In this document: positions 1 through 8,024 of the stretch, piece after piece
Numbering within the stretch: position 1 is the stretch's first letter
Layout of the letters: each line of letters starts with the position of its first letter
NCBI GenBank assembly: GCA_947628025.1
Contig: CANQYH010000007.1
Coordinates: forward strand, 1-25,237
From: an uncultured Lachnospiraceae bacterium
Lineage (GTDB): Bacteria; Bacillota; Clostridia; Lachnospirales; Lachnospiraceae
Length of the DNA: 25,237 bases
Direction: 5' to 3'
The notes under the pieces: generated by a model
Told to the model about the DNA's origin: nothing
What the model saw: only the letters and a program-made list of their open reading frames with translations
Databases searched by the model: none
Program-made: the position numbers and the translations under genes

Positions 1-3
1 AAA

Positions 4-75
4 TGCGTCTGATAGGAATCGAACCTACGCACGCGGCTCCGGAGGCCACTGCTCTATCCACTGAGCTACAGACGC
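4..75 (-). tRNA. tRNA-Arg (anticodon CCG)
   Basis: Read on the minus strand, the sequence folds as a full cloverleaf. The 7-bp acceptor stem is GCGTCTG/CAGACGC, the D arm is GCTC/GAGC, the anticodon stem is GTGGC/GCCGC and the T arm is GTAGG/CCTAT around TTCGATT. The anticodon loop is CTCCGGA, so the anticodon is CCG (plus-strand positions 40-42), which decodes the arginine codon CGG. The discriminator base is A. The 3' CCA is not encoded, because the next bases on the minus strand are TTT, so it must be added after transcription. The variable loop is four bases (GTGC). Confidence 0.96.
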
Positions 76-84
76 ATCTCTTGT

Positions 85-113
85 ATAATACTACTTTCCC
101 GCGCGGGATGCAA
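85..113 (-). promoter_or_regulatory. Promoter of tRNA-Arg
   Basis: On the minus strand a -35 box TTGCAT (108-113) and a -10 box TATTAT (85-90) are separated by exactly 17 bp, and the -10 ends 9 bp before the first base of the tRNA. The spacer contains a perfect 10-bp palindrome, CCCGCGCGGG (98-107). I see no convincing intrinsic terminator for the upstream minus-strand gene in the 98 bp between it and the tRNA, only A/T runs around 117-143. Confidence 0.7.
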
Positions 114-173
114 GCAAAATTTTTTACTTTCGGAAAATTTTTTTGCGCCGGACGGGAAAGCGGAACGGAAATG

Positions 174-3074
174 TCAGTTTTTCAGCACAGCTTCGGCGTA
201 TAAAAGGACACCCTCGCCCGCGTTGGGGTGGATACAGTCCAGAAGATAGCTGCGGTCAGGCCGCTTCGTCAGCGCTTCGCGGATATAGGGATTGGGGTCG
301 ATGAATCCGGAGCCGCTTCTTTCGCAGTACTGGCGCAGGGCTTCAGAATAGGCTTCGTTCAGGGCAGTTTTGTCCGCAAAGGAAAGCCGGCTCAGGGTGT
401 CTCCGTCGGTCGAGTACCAGGGCGCGATGAAAAGGAATTCCGCAGAGCTGTTTTGGCGGGAAAGGGCTGTTTTCAGTTCGTCCAGCCGGCTGACGTAGCT
501 TTCCGCAGTCATGGCGCATATGTCTGCGTCGCGGTAGCGCACGTCGTTGGTACCGAGCGCAATCACATACAATCCGGCGGAGGGGATCTGATCTGCCTGT
601 TTTAAAATAGAAGAAACCGTACTTCCCCCTTTCGAAAAGTTGAATATCGTCTTGCCGTCCAGGCAGGCTCCGATCGGTTCGTACCAGGGGCAGCCTCCGT
701 TTTTGGAACCCTCGGTGATGCTGTCGCCGATGAAGCAGACCGAAGAAGAGCGGTTGAGCGCCTGGAACAACGTGCCGTTCCTCATCGGCTCGTCGAGGAC
801 CAGTCCGGATACCGGCGTTCTGAGAAAGCCCGACAGATCGAAATAATACCTTTCCGTGATGGAAGAGGGATCCATTTCGCTGCCGAAGACGACGTTTGTC
901 ACCAGCCGGTTCGCGTCTGCGGCACGGCTGTAATCGTCCGTGCTGAGGCTGCGGCGCAGCTCCTGATCGTAGACGATGTCATAAATGGGCAACGCGCGGT
1001 AATTCCCGTCGATCGGGGACTGCGTGTAAAGGGGCACGATGGCGCCGCCGGTCACTTTTTTGGATGTGCGGTCGATATAGACGTCGATCAGCATGCTCGT
1101 ATCGCCCTGGTATTCCCGGTATATATTTGCAAAATTTCCCGGGCAATAGGCGGTAAAAACGGTGCGGCCGCCATATTCCTCCAACAGTGTGGGCTGGACG
1201 GCATGAGGATGGTCCCCAAGAATGATGTCCGCTCCCAGCTGTTTGAACAGTTCGAACCATTTTTTCTGTTCGGCATCCGGATCGTTGCGAAACTGTGTGC
1301 CCATATGCGGCAGGACGAGGATGAGATCCGGGTTCAAGTCCCTGGCCTCGGAGAAATCCTGCGTTACGGAGGCTTTCAGTTCGTCAAACAGCCTGCCGCC
1401 GGTCTCTGCGGCGATGGACGTCACATAGGATAATTCCCCGCGGGCCAGTTCCTCTGCCGTATAACCGTTGCTTCCGAACGTATAAGAGAGGACCGCGATC
1501 CGAAGACCGTCTTTTTCTATCAGCTTGATCCGGCTGTTCTTTTTTTCTTCCCAATCCCTGTAAGAACCGGTATGATCGAGTTCCAGTTCATCCAGAACGT
1601 CCAACGTGCGTTTGGCGCCGTCCGGCCCCTTATCCAGGAGATGATTGTTTGCGGTAGTCACGAGGTCGAAGCCGGCGGCCTTGACGGCGCTTGCGAAAGC
1701 ATCCGGAAAATTGAGGGAAAGCGTCTTGCCGTCGTCAAAATTGCTGGTTGTGTATCCGGCTTGTTCGCCGGCCAGGGGTCCCTCCAGGACGCCGATCGCG
1801 AAATCCGCGGAGGAGATATATTTTCCGGCATATGCAAATACGGGTGAAAAATCGTAGCCGTTTTCCGTATAAGCGCGTTTGACCTGGTCTTCGAGGAGGA
1901 TCAGATCGCCTGCAAACGTGATGCGGAACGCGCTTTCGAACTCCTGTTTTTTCTCGCTGCTCATAACGGGATAAAGGATGTCGCGGGTCCCGCGCTGCAA
2001 AAAACTCTGGCCGGTGCGGGCGTCGGAAACGGCGATGGCTGCGGCCGGGAGCACATAGACGGAAGCGACGGCCGCCAAAAGCAGCCGGGCCAGATGTACG
2101 GAAAGCCGTTTGCTGCCATGGTTGGTAAATACTTCCGTGAGCGCGCCTGCAAAGCGGTTCAGCAGCCGGGCGAGGAGATCATTTCCGAAAGCGAGACAGA
2201 TGACCGCAGTCGCGGCGGCCGCGGTGAGGATCAGCGCCTGCACGCTGCCGGTAAGCTCCGGCTTTCCGCCGAGCATCAGGGTTATAGGGCGGTGGATCAG
2301 GTAGATCCAAAGGGAATTCCTACCAAACATTGTAAGGAGCGGCAGGTTTCGGCTGCAAACCGCCGATCGGAGAAACGCGATCATCAGAAATGCGGCCGCA
2401 AAAAGCAGGAGTCTGACCAGCGCGTCCTGCGAATGGTCATAGCCTGGCATCAGGAGCATATCGTTATCGTAATGAAAAACGTATTTTGTCCACAGGGTCA
2501 GAACGACTGCCGCTGCGAGAAAGAGACCCGCCCGGAGGCGCCGCCTGGCGGGAGGGATGCCGGTCCATTTCAAGGCCTCTTCCCGCGTCAGCAGAAAGCC
2601 GGTCATATAAAAGGGATAAAAGCAGATGGTCCGGGAGACCGCCAGCGTGTTGTCGATGGAACCGTAAAATCCGGCGAGCAGGGCGGCGGCCAGCAGGAGC
2701 AGGCGTATATGTTTCAGGCCGGCGAGGTGGCGCGCCGTCAGTCTCCACCAGATCAGGGAAAGCAGGAACCAGCAGGAATACATCGGTTCCAGCAGAGAAC
2801 CAAGGCCGTAATAAAAGCAGAATCCGCTGTTGAAGAGAAAATACAGTACCGCCAGGCGGATCAGGGATGCGGCGGAACAGGCGTGTTCGCTTTTGCCGAA
2901 ATATCCGGAAACGAAAGCGAACGCGGGCATATGGAAGATATAGATCAGGCCGCACAATCCGTTTATGACTGCATGTTCCTGATATTCCCAGAGAATGTGG
3001 GCGAATACGGTCAGAACGATCAGGATTCCCTTTATATTGTCCCAATATGGGCTCCTGCTTTGGTCGGGATTCAT
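174..3074 (-). CDS. Acyltransferase_3 / CapA-like / SGNH hydrolase fusion, membrane protein
   Basis: This is a 966-residue protein with three parts. Residues about 8-310 are a multi-spanning Acyltransferase_3 domain, with the conserved His in TM1 (FAHIL, His26). One further TM segment lies near 330-348. Residues about 381-700 resemble the CapA/PGA_cap metallophosphatase family: AGD (Asp390), TANNH (Asn477, His478), PHMG (His590) and GDHPH (His622, His624). Residues about 778-966 are an SGNH/GDSL hydrolase: GDSIT (Ser785), GTND, and DCIHPN with Asp946 and His949. OatA-type enzymes join an Acyltransferase_3 domain to an outward SGNH domain for O-acetylation of wall polymers, so cell-surface polymer acylation is a reasonable role; the CapA insertion is unusual. 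ATG 3074 was chosen over an in-frame GTG at 3083 because that GTG overlaps the AGGAGG. The gene is transcribed divergently from the pilus operon. Confidence 0.9.
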   Translation of the reverse strand: MNPDQSRSPYWDNIKGILIVLTVFAHILWEYQEHAVINGLCGLIYIFHMPAFAFVSGYFGKSEHACSAASLIRLAVLYFLFNSGFCFYYGLGSLLEPMYSCWFLLSLIWWRLTARHLAGLKHIRLLLLAAALLAGFYGSIDNTLAVSRTICFYPFYMTGFLLTREEALKWTGIPPARRRLRAGLFLAAAVVLTLWTKYVFHYDNDMLLMPGYDHSQDALVRLLLFAAAFLMIAFLRSAVCSRNLPLLTMFGRNSLWIYLIHRPITLMLGGKPELTGSVQALILTAAAATAVICLAFGNDLLARLLNRFAGALTEVFTNHGSKRLSVHLARLLLAAVASVYVLPAAAIAVSDARTGQSFLQRGTRDILYPVMSSEKKQEFESAFRITFAGDLILLEDQVKRAYTENGYDFSPVFAYAGKYISSADFAIGVLEGPLAGEQAGYTTSNFDDGKTLSLNFPDAFASAVKAAGFDLVTTANNHLLDKGPDGAKRTLDVLDELELDHTGSYRDWEEKKNSRIKLIEKDGLRIAVLSYTFGSNGYTAEELARGELSYVTSIAAETGGRLFDELKASVTQDFSEARDLNPDLILVLPHMGTQFRNDPDAEQKKWFELFKQLGADIILGDHPHAVQPTLLEEYGGRTVFTAYCPGNFANIYREYQGDTSMLIDVYIDRTSKKVTGGAIVPLYTQSPIDGNYRALPIYDIVYDQELRRSLSTDDYSRAADANRLVTNVVFGSEMDPSSITERYYFDLSGFLRTPVSGLVLDEPMRNGTLFQALNRSSSVCFIGDSITEGSKNGGCPWYEPIGACLDGKTIFNFSKGGSTVSSILKQADQIPSAGLYVIALGTNDVRYRDADICAMTAESYVSRLDELKTALSRQNSSAEFLFIAPWYSTDGDTLSRLSFADKTALNEAYSEALRQYCERSGSGFIDPNPYIREALTKRPDRSYLLDCIHPNAGEGVLLYAEAVLKN

Positions 3075-3082
3075 CCGGTACA

Positions 3083-3088
3083 CCTCCT
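3083..3088 (-). promoter_or_regulatory. Ribosome binding site deciding the start of the fusion gene
   Basis: AGGAGG on the minus strand lies 8 nt before ATG 3074. The in-frame GTG at 3081-3083 overlaps this site and cannot be the start it serves. Confidence 0.8.
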
Positions 3089-3110
3089 GAAAACGGGTTT
3101 ATTCAGGAAA

Positions 3111-3139
3111 AATATAGCATAGAACCCGATGATTGTCTA
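3111..3139 (-). promoter_or_regulatory. Promoter of the acyltransferase fusion gene
   Basis: On the minus strand, TAGACA (3134-3139) and TATATT (3111-3116) are separated by 17 bp, and the -10 ends about 36 bp before the ATG at 3074. This is a good sigma-A-type match. The promoter faces away from the Tad operon promoter. In the remaining DNA between the two promoters (3140-3280) I see no riboswitch-like fold, only A/T-rich sequence and a GC-rich patch near 3220-3234. Confidence 0.65.
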
Positions 3140-3280
3140 TTAAAAATGGGAAGCCCGGAAAGATCAAAACGAAGTCTGTGAAAGAGGCGGGGAACAAATA
3201 AGTAAATTTTAACATTTAGGCGGCACCGGCGGCATTTTTGTGTTTTTTACGGAAATATAAAGTTTTCGAAAGATTTTCAC

Positions 3281-3309
3281 TTGTCATGGATGGAATGTTG
3301 ATGTATAAT
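3281..3309 (+). promoter_or_regulatory. Promoter of Tad pilus operon 1
   Basis: A -35 box TTGTCA (3281-3286) and a consensus -10 box TATAAT (3304-3309) are separated by 17 bp. The expected transcript starts near 3316, leaving about 55 nt of untranslated leader before the first gene. No c-di-GMP riboswitch fold or attenuator is visible in this short leader. Confidence 0.8.
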
Positions 3310-3361
3310 GATGCTGATTTTTAATTAAAGTCTACAACAGAAAATTCTACGAAGAGAAACC

Positions 3362-3367
3362 GGGGGA
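3362..3367 (+). promoter_or_regulatory. Ribosome binding site deciding the start of the CpaE-like gene
   Basis: The purine stretch GGGGGA is the only Shine-Dalgarno-like sequence here. It is directly adjacent to ATG 3368 but 6-7 nt from ATG 3374, so the second ATG is favoured. Confidence 0.5.
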
Positions 3368-3373
3368 ATGGAT

Positions 3374-4480
3374 ATGAATATCTCGATTGCAATCGCAGAC
3401 ACCGATAGAGATTATGTGAGCCGTCTTTCCGAAGTGCTTCAGCAGTATGACGAACTGACGATCCATATCTATACGAATGGGCAGAAGCTCCAGCAGGCTA
3501 TTGACAGCAGCCGTTTTGATGTGGTTTTGTTTGATCCCGATGTCTCAGACACACGCCTGACGTTTGGCAGCAAAGTCAAGCTGCCCGTTTGCCTCTACAG
3601 CGACGAGGCGCATAACGCCAGCCTCTATGCAGATCTTACCCAGGTCATCAAATATCAGAGAGTGAGCAATATTTATAAAGAGATCGTCAAAGAATATGCG
3701 GAAGTTGCCGGATATTCGGCTGATTTTGATATGTCCCAGAGTACGTTCATGCTGGCGGTGTACTCGCCCATCGGCGGCTGCGGGAAGACAACGGTGGCTT
3801 TAGCTTTGGCCAGCGCCATCGTCGCGAAAGGCATTTCGGTGCTGTTCCTTAATATCGAGCAGCTAAGCAGTTCTTTCTGTGTGAATCCTCAGAAAGAGTC
3901 CGGCATCGTGTCTTTGGTGGAATTGGCGGAGATGGATCTGAACGGCGGCAGCATGGGGAAGAAAGAAAAAGGCGGAGATTCGAAAGAGAAAGAGCAGGTC
4001 AATTACGGTCTGAAGATCAAAGGGCTTTGGAAGCCGGGGCTGGACGGTATGTATTATATTGAAGGCTTTGACCGGCTGGCCGATTATGATGCGACGACGG
4101 CGGAAGACATGTCGACGCTGTTAAACAAGATCAAACGGAGCGGCGTCTGCAGCGTGATCATTATCGATATGGGAAGCGGGCTGGACGCGATCGGAAAAGC
4201 CGTATTGGCGGAGGTGGACCGTATCGCCATCGTAGAACGTGCCGGGGAGCTGCCGGCGATGAAGATGGAGTTGTTTGCCCGGCAGGGGATCGTAAATGAG
4301 CATAAGAATAAAATGGTGCGGATCTATAATTTCGTGGAAAGCAATTCCAGATATGGGTCCGGCCTGGATGTGCCGCTGCTGGGAAGCATACATAATTACG
4401 GAAATGCCAAGCTGGCATCCGTGATTCATTCGATCGGCAAGAACGGCGAGATCGCCATAGACCAGATTATTAAGAGATAA
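3374..4480 (+). CDS. CpaE/TadZ-like pilus localisation ATPase
   Basis: The protein has 368 residues. The N-terminal ~115 residues resemble a response-regulator receiver fold (IAIADTDRD at the start, VVLFDPD as the likely phospho-acceptor strand). They are followed by a MinD/ParA-type P-loop ATPase with Walker A SPIGGCGKTT at residues 131-140 and a switch-like IIIDMGSG. The signature lysine of the deviant Walker A motif (KGGxGKT) is replaced by Ile. TadZ/CpaE proteins are known for atypical motifs of this kind; they position the Tad apparatus at the membrane. It is the first gene of the pilus operon, 23 bp upstream of the motor ATPase gene, which fits this role. A charged low-complexity segment (GKKEKGGDSKEKEQ) lies between the Walker A and switch regions. 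The start at 3374 rests on ribosome-binding-site spacing; ATG 3368 would add two residues. Confidence 0.85.
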   Translation: MNISIAIADTDRDYVSRLSEVLQQYDELTIHIYTNGQKLQQAIDSSRFDVVLFDPDVSDTRLTFGSKVKLPVCLYSDEAHNASLYADLTQVIKYQRVSNIYKEIVKEYAEVAGYSADFDMSQSTFMLAVYSPIGGCGKTTVALALASAIVAKGISVLFLNIEQLSSSFCVNPQKESGIVSLVELAEMDLNGGSMGKKEKGGDSKEKEQVNYGLKIKGLWKPGLDGMYYIEGFDRLADYDATTAEDMSTLLNKIKRSGVCSVIIIDMGSGLDAIGKAVLAEVDRIAIVERAGELPAMKMELFARQGIVNEHKNKMVRIYNFVESNSRYGSGLDVPLLGSIHNYGNAKLASVIHSIGKNGEIAIDQIIKR

Positions 4481-4503
4481 AGGAAAGATCAGAGGGGACC
4501 GTC

Positions 4504-5802
4504 ATGGCAGAGAATTATTTTATGAAAGAAGTCACGGAACTGAAGAAAGCGGTTCAGGAGGCCAGTCGAGTCCGGGATTATACCGATGAGGAGATCACGC
4601 AGCTGATCGATCAGAAGATCGCAGAGCGGATCGAATGGGCCCGCGTGAATGATACGGATACATATTGGTTCTACCAGAATATGTCCTTTAAGGATAAGAA
4701 CACCTTAAAGTATACGGTTACGGAGTCTGTAGAAGGTTTGGGTATCCTGGGCAAGATCATCACGGATCCGGATATCACGGAGGTCATGATCAATGGATAC
4801 GATAAAATCTTCGTGGAAAAGGCCGGCAAGCTGATGCGATTGGACGAGCATTTTGAAAGTCCGGAGGATCTGGTCCGCATCGTACAGAGGTTTGTCAGCA
4901 GCATGGACCGTACTGTAGACGCCAGTAACCCGATCGTCGACGCCCGTCTGGAGGATGGTTCCCGTGTGCATGTGGTATTTCCGCCGGTAGCGCTCGACGG
5001 GGCGACGGTGACGATCCGGCGTTTCTCGAAGACGCCGATGACTGTAGAAAAATTGCTGGATTATAAATCCATCACCCCAGAGGTGGCGGATTTTCTGGAA
5101 AAGGTAGTCAGGTCCCGCCATAACGTTTTTGTCTGCGGAGGTACCGGCAGCGGCAAGACCACATTCCTGAATGCGATCTCCAACTTTATCCCGCCGTGGG
5201 AGCGCGTAATCACCATTGAGGACTCGGCGGAACTGCAGATTAAAGGTATCCCCAATCTGGTCCGCATGGAGACGAAAAAGGCCAATTCGAAAGAGGCGAC
5301 GGAGATCACGATCCGCGATCTGATCAAAGCATCCCTTCGTATGAGGCCGGACCGCATCGTGGTCGGCGAGGTCCGCGGCGAGGAGGCACTGGATATGCTT
5401 CAGGCCATGAATACCGGCCACGACGGCAGCCTGTCCACCGGTCACGCCAACTCCGTGGAAGGTATGCTGAGCCGTCTGGAGACGATGGTCCTGACCGGAA
5501 GCGCGGATCTTCCGCTGGAAGCGATCCGGCAGCAGATCGGCGAGGCGGTGGATTACATCATCCATCTTTCCAGGCTCCGCGATTTCTCCAGGAAATGTAT
5601 GGAGATCACGGAAGTGGTCGGATATAAAAACGGAAAGATCGAGCTGAACCCGATCTACAAATTCGAGGAGGACGAAAACTCCACCGTGAAGAAAGTATCG
5701 GGGCGGCTGCACCGGACGGAAAACAAGATCATAAACCAGGATAAGTTCATCCTGGCAGGAATCTACGATTATCTGGAGGACAAAGATGGCGCAAGGCGGT
5801 AA
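4504..5802 (+). CDS. tadA: Tad pilus assembly motor ATPase (CpaF/TadA family)
   Basis: A 432-residue type II/IV secretion ATPase. An N-terminal helical region (1-85) precedes the family N-domain (ILGKIITDPDITEVMINGYD). The catalytic core shows Walker A GGTGSGKTT (212-220), an Asp box with TIEDSAEL (Glu239, Asp240), the Walker B region RPDRIVVGEVRGEE (281-294) and the His box GHDGSLSTGHAN (305-316), all intact. The hexameric enzyme powers assembly of Flp pilin at the cytoplasmic face with TadB and TadC. The start has AGAGGGGA upstream of ATG. The 3' end overlaps the next gene by 17 nt, so the two are probably translationally coupled. Confidence 0.95.
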   Translation: MAENYFMKEVTELKKAVQEASRVRDYTDEEITQLIDQKIAERIEWARVNDTDTYWFYQNMSFKDKNTLKYTVTESVEGLGILGKIITDPDITEVMINGYDKIFVEKAGKLMRLDEHFESPEDLVRIVQRFVSSMDRTVDASNPIVDARLEDGSRVHVVFPPVALDGATVTIRRFSKTPMTVEKLLDYKSITPEVADFLEKVVRSRHNVFVCGGTGSGKTTFLNAISNFIPPWERVITIEDSAELQIKGIPNLVRMETKKANSKEATEITIRDLIKASLRMRPDRIVVGEVRGEEALDMLQAMNTGHDGSLSTGHANSVEGMLSRLETMVLTGSADLPLEAIRQQIGEAVDYIIHLSRLRDFSRKCMEITEVVGYKNGKIELNPIYKFEEDENSTVKKVSGRLHRTENKIINQDKFILAGIYDYLEDKDGARR

Positions 5803-6565
5803 AGAAAAAGTCAGGATTAAGTATTATGAAGACAATATGACGAAAACGCAGCATCTGTTGGCTTATCTGGGGTTTTCGGCGGCGATCGGTGTGATTTTGT
5901 ATATTTATTATCATCTTTGGATCGTGGCGATTGTCGGAGGACTGCTGGTCGGGATCTTTCAGGAAAAGAATTATTCCAAATCCGTGATCCGCAAGCGGCA
6001 GGCGCGTCTGAAGCTGCAGTTTAAGGAATTTCTTGAGATCGTTTCGATTTCAGTCAGCGGCGGCAGCGGCCGTTCGCTGGAAAATGCGATCACAGATTCG
6101 CTCCGGGAACTGAAGATGGTGTTCAATGCGGACGCGGATATCGTGCGGGAAGTAGCGCTGATCGTCAGCGATTACGAGCAGGCGGGCATTCCGATGGTGG
6201 CAGGATTCGAAGAGCTGGGCAAGAGGAGCGAGATCGACGATATTATCAGTTTTGCGACGATCTTTAAGACGATCGAGGGAAAGACCAGCGATTTCGGCTA
6301 CATCATCGCTCAGACCCGTGATATCATCAAGGACAAGGTGGAGATCACGATGGAGATCGAGACCAGTATCACGTCCGCCAAATCGGAGGCATATATGATG
6401 CTGGTGCTTCCGCTGGTATTGATCATTGTTATGTCGGCGATGGGAAGCGGCTTCCTGGATTCGCTGTTTACTACGCTTGTCGGCAGGGTTTCCGCTACGT
6501 TTGGCGTGGTATGTACGTTTGCGTCTTATGTGATCGCAACCAGAGTGACGGAGATCGAAGTTTAA
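5786..6565 (+). CDS. tadB: TadB-like pilus inner-membrane platform protein
   Basis: This 259-residue membrane protein has a type II secretion F (T2SSF) domain. A hydrophobic pair sits at about residues 24-55, a cytoplasmic helical T2SSF region runs to about residue 200 (LKLQFKEFLEIVSISVSGG, then SYEQAG-like and KTIEGKTSDFG segments), and two C-terminal hydrophobic segments follow (LVLPLVLIIVMSAMGSG and TFGVVCTFASYVIA). TadB and TadC together form the platform on which the motor ATPase acts. GGAGG lies 7 nt before the ATG, inside the end of the ATPase gene. It is shorter than many TadB proteins (roughly 300 residues), mainly at the N-terminus. Confidence 0.88.
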   Translation: MAQGGKEKVRIKYYEDNMTKTQHLLAYLGFSAAIGVILYIYYHLWIVAIVGGLLVGIFQEKNYSKSVIRKRQARLKLQFKEFLEIVSISVSGGSGRSLENAITDSLRELKMVFNADADIVREVALIVSDYEQAGIPMVAGFEELGKRSEIDDIISFATIFKTIEGKTSDFGYIIAQTRDIIKDKVEITMEIETSITSAKSEAYMMLVLPLVLIIVMSAMGSGFLDSLFTTLVGRVSATFGVVCTFASYVIATRVTEIEV

Positions 6566-6580
6566 AAGGAGGATGCAGCG

Positions 6581-7672
6581 ATGATTACAATAGTATTGAT
6601 GGCGGTCATGACGGTTATGGCTGTGTTCTTCCTGGTCGAATCCGGCAAGGCAGGCAGAGGAGCGGCCGCAGAGGTGGTTCTCTCCAGGGCCTGGAGCAAC
6701 CGGTTCGAGAAGCAGGTGCTGGAAGAGAAGAAAGAAGCTTACATAGAACAGTATAATAAATATCACAGGATTAAGGAAAAAAAGGCGCGGAACCAGTTAA
6801 AGGAATGGGATAAGCAGATTGCGGCTTACCAGAAGAATGAAGAGACCTACATGTCCGGAAAAAAATTCTCCATTCTGGATCAGGTCACGCTTTTCGGCTA
6901 TCAGCTGCTGGTGGATATTAAGCTGGACGGAGACAATAATCTGCTGCGTGCCCTGACCAACAGCTGCGAGCGTTCCGGTTACGTGGAGCTGGAGCGGACC
7001 CAGGAGACCAGCGGCAAGAAAAATTCCGCAATCTACGCGTATTATCTTCTGGCGTCCCTGTTCGCTTATGTGTATGTGGGCGTCATGCTGGCCTGCTTTA
7101 TCGGGGTCGTCATAATCGCCGCGGATAACGCCGGTATGGGAGCCGTGATGGCGACACTGGTCGCATTGGGAGGCCCGGCGCTGTACGGATATGTTCCATA
7201 CGATAATCTGCGTGCGAAAGCCGCGAAACGCCAGGAGGAGATCGATCTGGGGTTCCCCAACGCAATCTCCAAGATCACGCTTTTGTATATGGCAGGTATG
7301 AATATTACGAGAGCTATTGAGGAAACTGCCGCGAGCGATGATTCTCTGATGTACCGCGAGCTGCGGCTGGCGCTCAAGGAGATCGAACGCGGCGCGACTG
7401 TGCAGGCGGCCCTGACCAGGATACAGTACCGCTGCGATAATAAATATCTGGATAAAATGGTTACGGTTGTGACGAAGAGCTATATAGCCGGCAATATGAA
7501 CCTGGACAGCGATCTGAAAGCGATCAACGACGAGTGCTGGCTGGATAAAAAGCATAACGCGAGGCGAATGGGCGAAGCGGTGCAGAACAAATTGTTTGTG
7601 CCCACGATGCTGATGTTTATCGGGATCCTGGTAGTGATTATCGTTCCTGCGATGTCCGGTTTTAGCTTTTAG
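6581..7672 (+). CDS. tadC: TadC-like pilus inner-membrane platform protein
   Basis: A 363-residue protein with a second T2SSF domain. An N-terminal TM helix (1-20) is followed by a long, highly charged helical stretch (about 40-95, rich in Lys and Glu). A TM pair lies at about 150-203. The T2SSF core then starts at IDLGFPNAISKITLLYMAGM and includes LRLALKEIERGATVQAAL. A C-terminal TM ends the protein (PTMLMFIGILVVIIVPAMSG). AAAGGAGG precedes the ATG, 15 bp after the TadB stop. The charged N-terminal helix is longer than I would expect for a standard TadC. Confidence 0.87.
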   Translation: MITIVLMAVMTVMAVFFLVESGKAGRGAAAEVVLSRAWSNRFEKQVLEEKKEAYIEQYNKYHRIKEKKARNQLKEWDKQIAAYQKNEETYMSGKKFSILDQVTLFGYQLLVDIKLDGDNNLLRALTNSCERSGYVELERTQETSGKKNSAIYAYYLLASLFAYVYVGVMLACFIGVVIIAADNAGMGAVMATLVALGGPALYGYVPYDNLRAKAAKRQEEIDLGFPNAISKITLLYMAGMNITRAIEETAASDDSLMYRELRLALKEIERGATVQAALTRIQYRCDNKYLDKMVTVVTKSYIAGNMNLDSDLKAINDECWLDKKHNARRMGEAVQNKLFVPTMLMFIGILVVIIVPAMSGFSF

Positions 7673-7720
7673 GATCGGGGCAGGGTGGTAATAAAAATCT
7701 AAAAAGGAGGAGAAAAAGCG

Positions 7721-7972
7721 ATGGAACTGTTGGAGACCATGTGTATCTATGCATCGATCATGGCGATGAAGACCAGAGAAAGGGTAAAGAGTTTTCTTGA
7801 ATCGCAGTCCGGCGTATCCAATGTGGTGGCTACGATCATCATCCTTTTGATCGTGGTTTTGATCATTGGTGTATTCTGGAAACAGCTTCAAAAATGGCTC
7901 AATGGTATGATGCAGACTATTTTTGGTACTTCGTTCGATGCTAACGATTTGTCGAATGGACTTCCCTCATAA
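7721..7972 (+). CDS. Flp1-like pilin (likely major pilin)
   Basis: This 83-residue protein has a leader of about 30 residues, then one long hydrophobic helix (VVATIIILLIVVLIIGVFW) and a short amphipathic tail. Size, topology and position between tadC and the tadE-like gene match Flp1-like pilins of Firmicutes. The likely processing site is after Gly31 (SQSG/VSNVV). The mature protein would have Val rather than the usual Glu at position +5. An excellent AAAGGAGG precedes the ATG, although the internal ATG at residue 16 would give a more typical leader length. The gene is separated from its neighbours by about 50 bp on each side, more than elsewhere in the operon. Confidence 0.75.
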   Translation: MELLETMCIYASIMAMKTRERVKSFLESQSGVSNVVATIIILLIVVLIIGVFWKQLQKWLNGMMQTIFGTSFDANDLSNGLPS

Positions 7973-8024
7973 TAGGGATATAGAGTATCAAAAAGTTAGA
8001 TTTGGAACAGAGAGGGGCAGATAT

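Noticed and set aside
2094..3122. Plus-strand open frame of about 342 codons over the acyltransferase domain
   Set aside because: The minus-strand frame encodes a well-recognised membrane domain; the plus-strand product is Gln/Lys/Arg-rich with no motif.
3140..3367. Possible c-di-GMP or other riboswitch upstream of the Tad operon
   Set aside because: The leader after the predicted start site is only about 55 nt, and no paired stems or conserved riboswitch core sequences are visible.
5290..5310. A T-E-I motif in the TadA ATPase (KEATEITI)
   Set aside because: It lies within the conserved folded ATPase core, not in an acidic disordered segment, so it is probably not part of the phosphosite-like set.
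7923..8024. N-terminal extension of the first TadE-like protein to ATG 7923
   Set aside because: It would overlap the pilin gene by 50 bp, has no ribosome binding site and would bury the prepilin signal. ATG 8025 has a purine-rich site and gives a normal leader.
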